Both the position numbers and the translations under genes were made by a program. A stretch of 64,000 nt of DNA from Fusobacterium perfoetens ATCC 29250 (lineage in GTDB: Bacteria > Fusobacteriota > Fusobacteriia > Fusobacteriales > Fusobacteriaceae): contig NZ_KK211416.1 of assembly GCF_000622245.1 (NCBI RefSeq), positions 62,001 through 126,000 of the forward strand, written 5' to 3'. Below, piece after piece: positions 27,796 to 36,680 of the stretch; within the stretch, counting starts at the first letter, position 1; every line of letters starts with the position of its first letter. Below the pieces are notes generated by a model. It worked only from the letters and a program-made list of their open reading frames with translations, made no database searches and was not told the DNA's origin.

Positions 27796-28744
27796 GTTTC
27801 AAGACCCTTATTTCTTTCTCCTTATTCCTATAATATTATTTTTATTTTTTAAAAAAGAGAGAAAAAAATCTATAACTGTTCCTAGTATTTCAAAAATAAA
27901 AAAATATTCATTAAAAAATAAAAGATACTTTATAGGAAAATATTTTATTTTAATTTCAGCTATCCTTATGACAATAGGACTTGCAAGACCTCAAAGAGTA
28001 ACTGACCATAAAATAAAAAAAGATGGAATAGATATTGTAGTTGCTCTTGATTTATCTAGGTCAATGTTACAAGAGGATTTTTCTCCTAACAGACTTGAAA
28101 AGTCAAAGGAACTTTTATCAAAATTTATTGGAAAAAGAACAAATGATAGGATAGGACTTATTATTTTTGGTGGAGATGCTTACACAAAAATTCCTCTTAC
28201 TTTTGATAATTCAATGGTAAGAGAAACTGTTGAAAAAATAAAAGTTAGTGATATTACAAGTAATAGTCAAACAGCCATTGGAATGGGAATTGGTGTATCT
28301 TTAAATAGACTTAAAGATTCTACTTCAAAATCAAAAGTTGTAATTCTTATGACTGATGGAGAAAATAACTCTGGAGAATTATCTCCTATTGAGGCTACAA
28401 AACTTGCAAAAAAACTTGGAATCAAAATATATACTATTGGTATAGGAGCTTACGAAAGGGAAGTTCCTTGGTTTGGTGGAATGACAAAAGTTAGAAATAG
28501 AGAGCTTGATGAAAATCTTTTGAAAACTATAGCTAAAGAAACTGGTGGAGAATATTTTAGAGCCAGTGATGAAAAATCTTTTAATGAGATTTTTGAAAAA
28601 ATAAATTCTTTGGAAAAAACAGAGCTTGAAAAAGATGAGTTTTTCCAAAAAGAAGAATTATATATGGGATTTGTAAAAGCAAGCTTACTATTTTTAATTA
28701 TTGGAATTTTCTTTGAATTTCTATTATTTATAAGATTACCATAG
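27788..28744 (+). CDS. batA: BatA-like VWA-domain membrane protein
   Basis: 318 residues: N-terminal membrane helices (FFLLIPIILFLFF and a second near residue 55), a von Willebrand A domain with an intact MIDAS site (ALDLSRSMLQED, then TAIGMGIGVS and LMTDGENNSG), and a C-terminal membrane helix. Belongs to the Bat (Bacteroides aerotolerance) family; works with MoxR and BatB. Overlaps the preceding gene by eight bases. Confidence 0.9.
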   Translation: MFKFQDPYFFLLIPIILFLFFKKERKKSITVPSISKIKKYSLKNKRYFIGKYFILISAILMTIGLARPQRVTDHKIKKDGIDIVVALDLSRSMLQEDFSPNRLEKSKELLSKFIGKRTNDRIGLIIFGGDAYTKIPLTFDNSMVRETVEKIKVSDITSNSQTAIGMGIGVSLNRLKDSTSKSKVVILMTDGENNSGELSPIEATKLAKKLGIKIYTIGIGAYEREVPWFGGMTKVRNRELDENLLKTIAKETGGEYFRASDEKSFNEIFEKINSLEKTELEKDEFFQKEELYMGFVKASLLFLIIGIFFEFLLFIRLP

Positions 28745-28756
28745 GGGAAGGATACA

Positions 28757-29716
28757 ATGAAATTTGGAAATTTAGAAAACTTAATTTATTTTATTTTTCC
28801 CATTTTTATGATGGTTATCTTAATAATGGGATTGAAAAAGAAAAATAGAGGTTTAAAACTTTTAAATCTCTCAAATAATAAAAAAATTTCTTATTTAAAA
28901 ATATTTTTTATAAGTATTGGGACTGTTCTTGTTTGTATCTCTCTACTTTCTCCTGAAAAATTTTTAGAAGAGCAAAATGTAGAGAGAAAGGGAAATAGTA
29001 TCTATGTACTTATTGATACTTCGCGTTCTATGCTTACAAAAGATGTTTATCCAAATAGAATTGAGGGAGCTAAAAGAGTTACTAAGGAGATTATAAAAAA
29101 TCTTAAAGGAGATAAGATAGGAATTATTCCTTTTTCTGATAGTGCTTATATTCAAATGCCTCTAACTGATGACTATACAATAGCAGAAAATTATATAAAT
29201 GTTATTGATACAAATCTTATTACAGGTGGTGGAACAAATATTTATGAGGGACTTGTTATAGCTAATAATTCTTTTAATGAGATAGAAAGCGATAATAAAA
29301 TTGTTCTTGTAATTTCTGATGGTGGAGATTATGATAAAAAAGTTTTAGATTTTATAAAAGATAATAAAATTGTAGTCTATACTGTTGGGATTGGAACTTC
29401 TAAAGGAGCTGTTATTCCTGATAATCAAACTACTGGTTTTATAAAAGATGAAAAAGGAAATGTGGTTGTAAGTCAATTAAATTCTGATTTTTTAAAAGAG
29501 ATGTCTAATAGTTCTAAAGGAAAATATTATGAGGTAAACAATCTTCAAAATAATACTTTAGAGTTTTTAACAGAGATAAATTCTTTAGAAAAGAATAATA
29601 TAAAAAATGAAAAATTAGCAATTTATAAAAAATATTATCAAATTTTCTTGGGATTTGGATTGATTTTTATTTTGTTAGGTTATTTTTTAAAGGGGAGGGT
29701 AAGTTATGAAAAATAA
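28757..29716 (+). CDS. batB: BatB-like VWA-domain membrane protein
   Basis: 319 residues with the same plan as BatA: two N-terminal helices, a VWA domain with MIDAS residues (VLIDTSRSMLTKD, GGGTNIYEGL, VISDGGDY) and a C-terminal helix (FLGFGLIFILLGYFL). The duplicated VWA pair is typical of bat operons. It starts 12 bases after batA and overlaps the TPR gene by eleven bases. Confidence 0.9.
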   Translation: MKFGNLENLIYFIFPIFMMVILIMGLKKKNRGLKLLNLSNNKKISYLKIFFISIGTVLVCISLLSPEKFLEEQNVERKGNSIYVLIDTSRSMLTKDVYPNRIEGAKRVTKEIIKNLKGDKIGIIPFSDSAYIQMPLTDDYTIAENYINVIDTNLITGGGTNIYEGLVIANNSFNEIESDNKIVLVISDGGDYDKKVLDFIKDNKIVVYTVGIGTSKGAVIPDNQTTGFIKDEKGNVVVSQLNSDFLKEMSNSSKGKYYEVNNLQNNTLEFLTEINSLEKNNIKNEKLAIYKKYYQIFLGFGLIFILLGYFLKGRVSYEK

Positions 29717-30662
29717 AAAATATTTATTTATAGCAATTTTTATAACCTCTCTTCTTTTTATAATATTTTCATATAAAGATATGATGATTTATTATTATGT
29801 AAAAATGGGAAATAAAAATTACTATTCTAAAAATTATGATAAGGCTAGAGAGTATTACGAAAAAGCTCTTAATATAAAAGATGATTATGGGATAAGAATA
29901 AACCTTATAATCAATGATTATGAAGCTAAAGAGTATGAAAAAGTTTTGAAAAATCCTGTAAACGCTGGATTTCTAAAAGGAAATTCAATAGTAAAGCTTT
30001 CTGAAAATAAAGAAAAAAATAATTCTAATGAAACTTCAAAAGAAAATAATTTAGAAAAATCTTTAGAATATTATAAGTCAGCTATGATTGAAAATAGTGA
30101 TATGAATATTAAAAAGAATTATGAAATAGTTTTAAAAAAATTAGAAAATAATCAACAAAATCAAAATAACCAAGATAAAAATCAGGATAAACAAGATAAA
30201 CAAAATAATAAACAAGATGATAAGAATAAAAAAGATAATCAACAACAAAATAATCAGGATAAAAACAATCAAAATAATAGTCAGCAAAATCAATCTAATA
30301 ATAATGACAAACAAAATCAGAATAATAACCAAGATAAACAAGAGCAAGATCAAAATAATAATCAACAAAATCAAGAGAATAATCAGCAACAAGATAAAAA
30401 TCAAAATAATGATAATCAACAAAATAATCAAGATAGTCAAAATTCTCAAAATCAAGATAAACAAAATGATAATCAAAATAATAAACAACAGCAAAATACA
30501 ACTAATTCACAGACACAATCTTTTACAGATATAGAAAAAGCAAGAGATAAAAAAGAATTAGAAATGGTATTAAAGAAATTAGAGGGAAATGAAAAACAAT
30601 CTTTTAAAAATAATGAAAGACTAATAGGAGTTGGTAAAAATGATACTAAAAATAGATGGTAA
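29706..30662 (+). CDS. batC: BatC-like TPR protein with long Asn/Gln/Asp/Lys tail
   Basis: 318 residues: an N-terminal membrane anchor (LFIAIFITSLLFIIFSY), a TPR segment (NKNYYSKNYDKAREYYEKALNIKDD and LEKSLEYYKSAMIENS), then about 120 residues made almost only of N, Q, D and K (roughly 148-270), and a short C-terminal domain. BatC proteins in other bacteria have TPRs followed by a low-complexity linker; here the linker is extreme. It probably scaffolds the VWA proteins on the periplasmic side. GGGGAGGGT precedes the ATG. Confidence 0.83.
   Translation: MKNKKYLFIAIFITSLLFIIFSYKDMMIYYYVKMGNKNYYSKNYDKAREYYEKALNIKDDYGIRINLIINDYEAKEYEKVLKNPVNAGFLKGNSIVKLSENKEKNNSNETSKENNLEKSLEYYKSAMIENSDMNIKKNYEIVLKKLENNQQNQNNQDKNQDKQDKQNNKQDDKNKKDNQQQNNQDKNNQNNSQQNQSNNNDKQNQNNNQDKQEQDQNNNQQNQENNQQQDKNQNNDNQQNNQDSQNSQNQDKQNDNQNNKQQQNTTNSQTQSFTDIEKARDKKELEMVLKKLEGNEKQSFKNNERLIGVGKNDTKNRW
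30147..30510 (+). repeat. Low-complexity coding tract (Asn/Gln/Asp/Lys codons) in batC
   Basis: About 360 bases composed of AAT, CAA, GAT and AAA codons. The simple composition leaves long stop-free frames on both strands; those are artefacts of the tract, not genes. A tract like this is prone to slippage and length variation. Confidence 0.9.
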
Positions 30663-32274
30663 ATTTTTTAAAATGTTTTCATTTTTTTTCTTATTGACAA
30701 TTATAAATATTATAACTTTTGGAGCTACACTTACAGTGGACAATCCAAATGCTAGAGTTGGAGTTCCTATAAAAATAACAGTAGAATTTACAGATGAAAA
30801 AAGAGATGATTATAAAATAGAGGGAATTGAAAACTTCCAAAGTATGGGAAAAAGCAGTCGTAGTCAATCTAGTTGGATAAATGGAAAATCTAGTAAATCT
30901 TATTCAGAAATTTATACTGTATTACCTTTAAATGAGGGAGTTTTTGATTTAGCTCTTAATATTAATGGAAAAAAAGTATCTGATAAAGTAACTGTCAATG
31001 TTTCTAAAAATAATAAAATAAATACAGAAAATAGTTATGTTACTACAGATAATTCTCAATATAAAAGAGAATATTATATGGGAGAAAAAATTCCTTATTT
31101 TGAAAAATTAATTGTTAGAACTTCATTAAATAATTATGGGTATACAGGACAACCTGTATTTACAGATTTTAATTTTAAAGATTTAACACCTCGAAACAAT
31201 CAAGGAAGTCCAATAGTAAAGAGAATAAATACTCCTTCTGGGGAAGCTTTAGAAGTCCTTATTAAAGAGGGAGTTTTAGAAGCAAACTTTTCAGGAGAAA
31301 AAAATATTGTTTCAGGACTTATCTCTTATACAGAAGCAAAAGAGAGTGATTTCTTTAATATTTCTACATCTGAACCAAAATATGTTGGAGGAAAAGATAT
31401 ATCTATAAAGATAAACTCTTTACCAGAAGAGGGAAAACCTAATAATTTTCAAAATATTGTTGGAAGCAGTTTAAAAGGTGAAGCTAATTGGGATAATAAA
31501 ACTTCTATTGATGTGGGACAATCATTTGTATTAAGATTAAGACTTTATGGAGATGTAAACTTAGAATCTTTAAATACTATTTCATTTGATAATCAAGATT
31601 TTAATATTTATCAATCTATTACAAATTATAGTGAAAAAATTATAAATGGAAAGTATGAAGCTAGTAAAGATTTTGAAATAGCATTTATTCCTAGAAAAAA
31701 TGGAAAACTTAAAATACCAGATATAAAAATCTCATATTTTGACGTAAATGAAAAAAAATATAAAGATTTAGTTATAGAGGGAAAAAATATAGAAGTTTTA
31801 GGAGAACCTGTTTCTACTGTTTCCTCTCCAAAAACTCCAGTAGTTGATAATACTAATTTTACACCTACACCAGTAGAAAAAAATATAATAGAAATTACAA
31901 CAGTTCCTACAAATGATACAAAAGCTAATAATAATCTATTAGTTATCATTGGAGTTTTAGGAGTTATAGTTATTATTGAAAGTGGAATAATTATAAAACT
32001 TTTATATGATAAAAAAAGAAAAGATAAAAACTATAAAAGTTTCTTTAAAAATATGAAAAATTCTAAAGATGATAAAGAATTTTATGAAAATTATTGTGCT
32101 TATATGAAAGAAAAATATAATTTTAGTCCTAAAGCTCATTTTGAAGATATACTTTTAAAGAATGGAGCTAACGAAGAAATTTTAGAGATAAATAGATATA
32201 TTAGCAAATCTTTATTTAAAAATGAAAAACTAGATTATAATAAAATTATTAACGTTTTAAGAAAAAATGGTTAA
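30640..32274 (+). CDS. batD: BatD-like membrane protein
   Basis: About 544 residues. An N-terminal signal helix (MFSFFFLLTIINIITFGATLTVD) precedes repeated beta-sandwich domains typical of BatD (VRVGVPIKITVEF-like segments, GQSFVLRLRLYG, PRKNGKLKIPDIKISYFD), then a membrane helix (LLVIIGVLGVIVIIESGIIIKLL, about residues 430-455) and a cytoplasmic tail. I start at the ATG at 30640 because AGGAG at 30626-30630 is nine bases away; an in-frame TTG at 30631 would touch the ribosome site. Overlaps batC by 23 bases. Last gene of the moxR-bat operon. Confidence 0.85.
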   Translation: MILKIDGKFFKMFSFFFLLTIINIITFGATLTVDNPNARVGVPIKITVEFTDEKRDDYKIEGIENFQSMGKSSRSQSSWINGKSSKSYSEIYTVLPLNEGVFDLALNINGKKVSDKVTVNVSKNNKINTENSYVTTDNSQYKREYYMGEKIPYFEKLIVRTSLNNYGYTGQPVFTDFNFKDLTPRNNQGSPIVKRINTPSGEALEVLIKEGVLEANFSGEKNIVSGLISYTEAKESDFFNISTSEPKYVGGKDISIKINSLPEEGKPNNFQNIVGSSLKGEANWDNKTSIDVGQSFVLRLRLYGDVNLESLNTISFDNQDFNIYQSITNYSEKIINGKYEASKDFEIAFIPRKNGKLKIPDIKISYFDVNEKKYKDLVIEGKNIEVLGEPVSTVSSPKTPVVDNTNFTPTPVEKNIIEITTVPTNDTKANNNLLVIIGVLGVIVIIESGIIIKLLYDKKRKDKNYKSFFKNMKNSKDDKEFYENYCAYMKEKYNFSPKAHFEDILLKNGANEEILEINRYISKSLFKNEKLDYNKIINVLRKNG

Positions 32275-32290
32275 GAGTTATTTTTAACTA

Positions 32291-32319
32291 TTGTATTAAT
32301 ATTTAAAATATGTTAAAAT
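32291..32319 (+). promoter_or_regulatory. Probable promoter of tRNA-Arg
   Basis: TTGTAT (32291-32296), a 17-base spacer, TAAAAT (32314-32319), ending 11 bases before the mature tRNA 5' end. Confidence 0.5.
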
Positions 32320-32330
32320 TTATAAGGTTA

Positions 32331-32407
32331 GCTTCTATAGCTCAATTGGATAGAGCATCTGACTTCGGATCAGAGGGTTGAGGGTTCGAACCCTTCTAGG
32401 AGCGCCA
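32331..32407 (+). tRNA. tRNA-Arg (anticodon UCG), CCA encoded
   Basis: A complete cloverleaf: acceptor GCTTCTA pairs with TAGGAGC (one G-T pair), D-arm with AGCTCAATTGGATAGAGCA, anticodon loop CTTCGGA flanked by TCTGA/TCAGA giving anticodon TCG, T-arm GAGGGTTCGAACCCTTC, discriminator G and encoded CCA at 32405-32407. It reads CGN arginine codons, which are rare in this AT-rich genome. It contains one of the very few GATC sites in the window. Confidence 0.96.
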
Positions 32408-32421
32408 TTTTCTAAAAAATT

Positions 32422-32449
32422 AAGGAGCATAAAACTTATGCTCCTTTTT
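32422..32449. terminator. Intrinsic terminator after tRNA-Arg
   Basis: An eleven-base perfect stem AAGGAGCATAA / TTATGCTCCTT with a three-base loop and a T-run. It could also serve the converging GNAT gene. Confidence 0.9.
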
Positions 32450-32497
32450 ATAGATTTATATTTGATTTGGATTTTTGTATAAAAGAATAAAAATAAC

Positions 32498-33418
32498 TTA
32501 AAATTCTAATATCATTATATATTCTTCATCAGTTTCAGTTATAACTTTAAATCCTACTTTTTTGTATAATCTTACTGCATAATTTTCTTTTTGAACAGAA
32601 AGAGAAACTTTTTTATAATTATTTTCTTTCAAAAATTCTATCATATTTTTTAGAAGAGATGTACCAATTCCTCTTTTTTGATATTCTTTGTCAACAGACA
32701 TAGCAAGAGATGGAGTTTTATCATCTATATGTCCATAATCATTCATTATTCTTGTCCAAATAATACCAACTATTTTATTATTTAATTCAGCTACTAAAGC
32801 TATATCATCTTTAAACTTTCCAAAATCTTTAATATATATTTGTAGTTCAGGTAATTTAGTTATTTCTTTTGGAGGAGGAGTTATATTTTTAGGAATGTAA
32901 ATAGCTTTATATAAAAAATCATCAAGTAAAAAATATTCATTCTCTCTTATATTTCTTATTTTGTAATTTATTTTATTTTTTAAGGTAAAAATTTGTACAG
33001 GATAGTTAAATTCTTCTGTTAATTCTCCCTCAATAAATCCTAATTTTTTATAAAATAATCTTGCAGCGATTCCCTCAGAAACTCCCTCTCTATAAGTTGA
33101 AACCTTTATCTCATCATCTAAATTAAAATTTTCTAACATCTTATTTAACATTACTTCACCTAGATGTTGTCTACGATAATTTTTATCAACAGCTAAAAAG
33201 CACAATATTTTTTCCTTCTTAGAAAATAATAAAACTCCAACTATAGTATTATTTTCTTTTACACAGATAGCTCCTTTATTTTTTATAAATTTTTCAACTA
33301 TTTTTTTATGTTCTTCTAAATCTGCTTCAGTTTCTAGTCCAGGAAAGTTATTTTTTACTTTTTTTACCAAATCCATCCAATTATTAATATCTTCTAATTT
33401 TCCATATTTAATTTCCAT
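32498..33418 (-). CDS. Tandem GNAT-family N-acetyltransferase
   Basis: 306 residues containing two acetyltransferase domains. The first (1-150) has the acetyl-CoA motif VDKNYRRQHLGEVMLNKML; the second (about 155-306) has VDKEYQKRGIGTSLLKNMIEF with R/Q-x-x-G-x-G/A intact, and ends with the NYAVRLYKKVGFK block. Both sites look competent. Tandem GNATs act on amines of small molecules or proteins; the acceptor is unknown. A TATAAT and AGGAGGGG lie upstream. Confidence 0.87.
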   Translation of the reverse strand: MEIKYGKLEDINNWMDLVKKVKNNFPGLETEADLEEHKKIVEKFIKNKGAICVKENNTIVGVLLFSKKEKILCFLAVDKNYRRQHLGEVMLNKMLENFNLDDEIKVSTYREGVSEGIAARLFYKKLGFIEGELTEEFNYPVQIFTLKNKINYKIRNIRENEYFLLDDFLYKAIYIPKNITPPPKEITKLPELQIYIKDFGKFKDDIALVAELNNKIVGIIWTRIMNDYGHIDDKTPSLAMSVDKEYQKRGIGTSLLKNMIEFLKENNYKKVSLSVQKENYAVRLYKKVGFKVITETDEEYIMILEF

Positions 33419-33464
33419 GTAACTTCCCCTCCTTTTTTAGCATTATATCATATTTTTTCAAAAA

Positions 33465-33530
33465 ATAAAAAAAGAGCTATTATAAATTTTTTATAGTAAC
33501 AATTTTATAAAATATAATAGCTCTTTTATT
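33465..33530 (-). terminator. Intrinsic terminator after pcp
   Basis: A 14-base perfect inverted repeat AAAGAGCTATTATA / TATAATAGCTCTTT (33471-33484 and 33513-33526) with an A/T-rich loop and a minus-strand T-run. Confidence 0.8.
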
Positions 33531-33534
33531 TTAA

Positions 33535-34176
33535 TTAGAATTCTTTTCCACCAGAAACTTTTATATCTGTTTCATTATTTTTTATTGCTTTTATAGAAGC
33601 CTCTAAACCTTTTGTAATAGTTTTTAAATCCATATATGGAGTATTTTTCTTATCTAAAACTTGTTCTGTAATATAAGGTACATGGATAAATCCACCTCTT
33701 ATATTAAGATTATTTTTATTAATATAGTAAAGTAAAGAATACATAATATGATTACATACATAAGTTCCAGCAGTATTTGATACAGCAGCAGGGACTCCAT
33801 ATTTTTTTATCTCTTCAACCATAGCTTTAATTGGTAAACTTGAGAAATAAGCATTTTCTCCATCTTCAAAAACTTTTACATCAACAGGTTGATACCCTTC
33901 ATTGTCAGGAATTCTTCCATCATCTAAATTGATAGCAACTCTCTCAACACTAAGTTCATATCTTCCACCAGCTTGTCCTACACAAATAACTACATCTGGT
34001 TTTACAGAATCGATATTTTCAAATAATTTTTTAGCTGACTTTTTAAATACTGTAGGAATTTGTAATTTTACTATTTCTACTCCATCAATATTATCTGGTA
34101 ATCCTTTTACAGCTTCCCAAGCTGGATTTATTTTTTCTCCTCCAAAAGGGTCAAACCCTGTTATTAATAATTTCAT
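33535..34176 (-). CDS. pcp: Pyroglutamyl-peptidase I
   Basis: 213 residues, standard Pcp size. N-terminal [17 protein letters not shown] is the family signature. The catalytic triad residues sit in [10 protein letters not shown] (Glu), [13 protein letters not shown] (Cys) and FIHVPY (His). It removes N-terminal pyroglutamate from peptides in the cytoplasm. It lies 22 bases after the DUF979/DUF969 pair, an association seen in other bacteria and consistent with 5-oxoproline or pyroglutamyl-peptide use. Confidence 0.95.
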   Translation of the reverse strand: MKLLITGFDPFGGEKINPAWEAVKGLPDNIDGVEIVKLQIPTVFKKSAKKLFENIDSVKPDVVICVGQAGGRYELSVERVAINLDDGRIPDNEGYQPVDVKVFEDGENAYFSSLPIKAMVEEIKKYGVPAAVSNTAGTYVCNHIMYSLLYYINKNNLNIRGGFIHVPYITEQVLDKKNTPYMDLKTITKGLEASIKAIKNNETDIKVSGGKEF

Positions 34177-34198
34177 TTTAATTCCTCCTTATATTGTG

Positions 34199-35113
34199 TT
34201 AAAAAGCTAATAAATACATTAAAATTATATGGATAATAAGTAAAGCTATTGCTATAGGAGCTTGTGATAATATTATACCATTTTTATTTTCCATTTCCAA
34301 AATAGAAGCTGGAACTATATTGAAGTTTGCCGCCATTGGAGTAAGAAGTGTACCACAATATCCAGCTGTTAGACCTAAAGCTCCTACTATTGCTGGATTT
34401 CCTCCAATATTTATTACAAATGGAACTCCGATTCCAGCTGTAATTACAGCAAAGGCAGCGAAAGCATTTCCCATTATCATTGTAAATACTGCCATAGCTA
34501 CACAATATCCTATTACTCCAAAAATTTTGCTTCCATCTGGAATAATTCCTCCCATTATTCCAGCTACAACTTCTCCAACTCCAGCTTTAGCAAATAAAGC
34601 TCCTAAGGCTCCTAAAAGTTGTGGTAAAATTACACTTGGACCCATTTGTTGTAACATTCTTGAAGAATCATAAGGAATATTTTTTATATTTTCTTTTGTT
34701 ACCAACATAGTTAAAAGTAAAGAAACTAAAGCTCCTATTCCCAACCCAATAAGTCCACCTAATTTTGTAAATTGGGCTATTGAAAAGGCAACAACTCCAA
34801 TAGAAAGTGCTGGAATAAATATTTTATTTCCTATTTTTTCCTCTTGTGCTTCTCTATATTTGTCATCACTATTTTTTAAACTTCCAAGTTTTACATTTTT
34901 AGTAGCTGTTAAAATTCCCATTATTAAAAGTAAAACTCCAACAATCACAGGATTTATATATGGACCAGCCATAAAAATAAATCCAAATATTATCCAGAAA
35001 CAAGCTGTTCCTAATTTTTTAGAATTTTCCTTATCAAATAAAGCATATACTCCACAAACTATTAAAATTATTCCACAGATTATATACATTATCTCAAGAA
35101 GTGTGTTAATCAT
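34199..35113 (-). CDS. DUF979 family membrane protein (transporter half)
   Basis: 304 residues with about nine hydrophobic segments and the glycine/proline-rich permease-like stretches NAFAAFAVITAGIGVPFVI and GLTAGYCGTLLTPMAANFN. It pairs with the DUF969 protein, whose stop overlaps this start as TAATG. The two probably form a carrier; the pcp neighbour suggests pyroglutamate or its peptides. Function inferred from context only. Confidence 0.85.
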   Translation of the reverse strand: MINTLLEIMYIICGIILIVCGVYALFDKENSKKLGTACFWIIFGFIFMAGPYINPVIVGVLLLIMGILTATKNVKLGSLKNSDDKYREAQEEKIGNKIFIPALSIGVVAFSIAQFTKLGGLIGLGIGALVSLLLTMLVTKENIKNIPYDSSRMLQQMGPSVILPQLLGALGALFAKAGVGEVVAGIMGGIIPDGSKIFGVIGYCVAMAVFTMIMGNAFAAFAVITAGIGVPFVINIGGNPAIVGALGLTAGYCGTLLTPMAANFNIVPASILEMENKNGIILSQAPIAIALLIIHIILMYLLAF

Positions 35114-35775
35114 TAAATATCACCTCTTTTTATTTTTTTATCAAACATATAATTTTTTATTCCGGCCAAAATAATGGCTATAATAGCCATAGGAATACTT
35201 GCTTTGGCTATATCATAAGCTTCTACTCCTTGTATTCCTGCCTCTTGTAAAGTTCCAAGAATTAATAAAACTCCAGAAGAAGCTACGAAAACATTTTGTC
35301 CATAAAAATTTCCATAGTTTTCCATACTATTAGCTAGTCCTTTTAATTCTTCATCTAATTCTTTTGTTATTTTTTTCTCTTTCTCAGCTGCTCCCTTAGC
35401 CATAGGATATACAAGTGGTCTAATAAATTGTACATGTCCTCCTAATCTTAAAGACATTGCACTTGCTATTGTCCTAATGATTACATAAAGAGTTAATACT
35501 TTTCCACAAGTAGCTCCTTGAAGAGAAGATATGCATTTAGCTGCTCTTTCTCTTAAACCATTTCTTTCTAATATCCCTACGGTAGCTAGAGTTAATAACA
35601 ATAATGTCATATATCTAGTAGCAACAAAGGCACTTCCCAGTACGCCTAAAATTTCTGTAAGATTCATAGAAGATACAAGTCCAGTAGTAAGACCAGCTAT
35701 TAGAACTACTGCAATAGTATCTAATTTTAATGTAAATCCTACTAAAATTAATAAAACACCTATTAATTTTATCAT
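35113..35775 (-). CDS. DUF969 family membrane protein (transporter half)
   Basis: 220 residues, membrane protein with LGGHVQFIRPLVYPMAKGAAEK and NYGNFYGQNVFVASSGVLLI, typical of DUF969. First gene of the three-gene pcp operon. GGAGGAGGAAAC precedes the ATG, and a consensus promoter with a palindrome over the -10 lies upstream. Confidence 0.85.
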   Translation of the reverse strand: MIKLIGVLLILVGFTLKLDTIAVVLIAGLTTGLVSSMNLTEILGVLGSAFVATRYMTLLLLTLATVGILERNGLRERAAKCISSLQGATCGKVLTLYVIIRTIASAMSLRLGGHVQFIRPLVYPMAKGAAEKEKKITKELDEELKGLANSMENYGNFYGQNVFVASSGVLLILGTLQEAGIQGVEAYDIAKASIPMAIIAIILAGIKNYMFDKKIKRGDI

Positions 35776-35815
35776 TTTTGTTTCCTCCTCCTATTTATAT
35801 TTTTAATACACACAA

Positions 35816-35849
35816 TGTATATTATACAATAAAATTTATAATTAGTAAA
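35816..35849 (-). promoter_or_regulatory. Promoter of the DUF969-DUF979-pcp operon with palindrome over the -10
   Basis: Minus strand: TTTACT (35849-35844), 17-base spacer, TATAAT (35826-35821). The -10 lies inside a 13-base perfect palindrome TGTATAATATACA (35816-35828), a plausible repressor site. Confidence 0.7.
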
Positions 35850-35933
35850 TTATTATTTATAAAATAAAAGAAAAAATAATAAATTGTCTTTAAAATTTAA
35901 TAATATTGTATTAAATTTTTAATAGAATTGACA

Positions 35934-35970
35934 TAAAAAAAGAACTATTACAAATTATTTGTAATAGTTC
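35934..35970 (-). terminator. Intrinsic terminator after pncA
   Basis: A 14-base perfect inverted repeat GAACTATTACAAAT / ATTTGTAATAGTTC with seven T residues on the minus strand. Confidence 0.88.
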
Positions 35971-35989
35971 CTATAAAAATTTATATTTT

Positions 35990-36613
35990 TTATAAAATCT
36001 CAGAGCTATTAATAATAATAGCACCTTTTTCTTTCATTTCATTGATAGCATCTAATGAAGAATTAGGAGTTAAATTTACTCCTCTACAACCATCTTCAAC
36101 TAGATATACTTTATAACCTAACTGAAGGGCATCTAATACTGTAAATTTTACACAGAAATCTGTAGCTAATCCCATAATATATAGAGTGTCTATATTATTT
36201 TTCTTTAAAATAGAGTCTAATTCAGTTTTATTTAATTTTCCATTATCGAAAAATCCACTATAAGAATCAATTTCTTTATTTGTTCCTTTAAAAATAATTT
36301 TATCTATATATTTAGAATTTAAATTAGGATGAAATTCACTTCCCTTTGTATTTTCAACACAATGGTTTGGCCACCAAACTTGAGGTAAACCGTTTAATAT
36401 TCCAAGCTCTCCGATTTTTCCATCAGAATTACTAGCAAAACTTTTATGAGTTATTGGATGCCAATCTTTAGTTGCTAGTATCATATTATTAGAATTTTTA
36501 AATTTTTCCATAAGAAGATTTCCAACAGAGATAACTTTATCTCCATCTTTAACTTCTAAAGCACCATTTTTACAAAAATCATTTTGTAAGTCTATTAATA
36601 ACAAAGCTTTCAT
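35990..36613 (-). CDS. pncA: Nicotinamidase / isochorismatase-family hydrolase
   Basis: 207 residues. Catalytic triad: Asp in LIDLQNDF, Lys in IIFKGT and Cys in GLATDFCVKFT. Metal site: DWHP and the following His. It deaminates nicotinamide to nicotinate for NAD salvage. I start at the ATG at 36613; an in-frame GTG at 36622 overlaps the AGGTGAT ribosome site. It has its own promoter just beyond the mgtE stop and its own terminator. Confidence 0.92.
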   Translation of the reverse strand: MKALLLIDLQNDFCKNGALEVKDGDKVISVGNLLMEKFKNSNNMILATKDWHPITHKSFASNSDGKIGELGILNGLPQVWWPNHCVENTKGSEFHPNLNSKYIDKIIFKGTNKEIDSYSGFFDNGKLNKTELDSILKKNNIDTLYIMGLATDFCVKFTVLDALQLGYKVYLVEDGCRGVNLTPNSSLDAINEMKEKGAIIINSSEIL

Positions 36614-36649
36614 TATCATCACCTAAAATATTTTATAAATCTTAAAGGA

Positions 36650-36678
36650 ATTATAGCATATCTAGTATAATTATTCAA
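36650..36678 (-). promoter_or_regulatory. Promoter of pncA (-35 TTGAAT, 17 bp, -10 TATAAT)
   Basis: On the minus strand TTGAAT (36678-36673), 17 bases, TATAAT (36655-36650). It begins three bases after the mgtE stop. Confidence 0.8.
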
Positions 36679-36680
36679 TG

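Noticed and set aside
30141-30534. Long open frames on both strands opposite the batC tail (Ile/Leu-rich or Tyr/Asp-rich products)
   Set aside because: They result from the low-complexity AAT/CAA/GAT/AAA tract, have no ribosome sites, and batC has the TPR domain, overlaps and ribosome site of a real gene.
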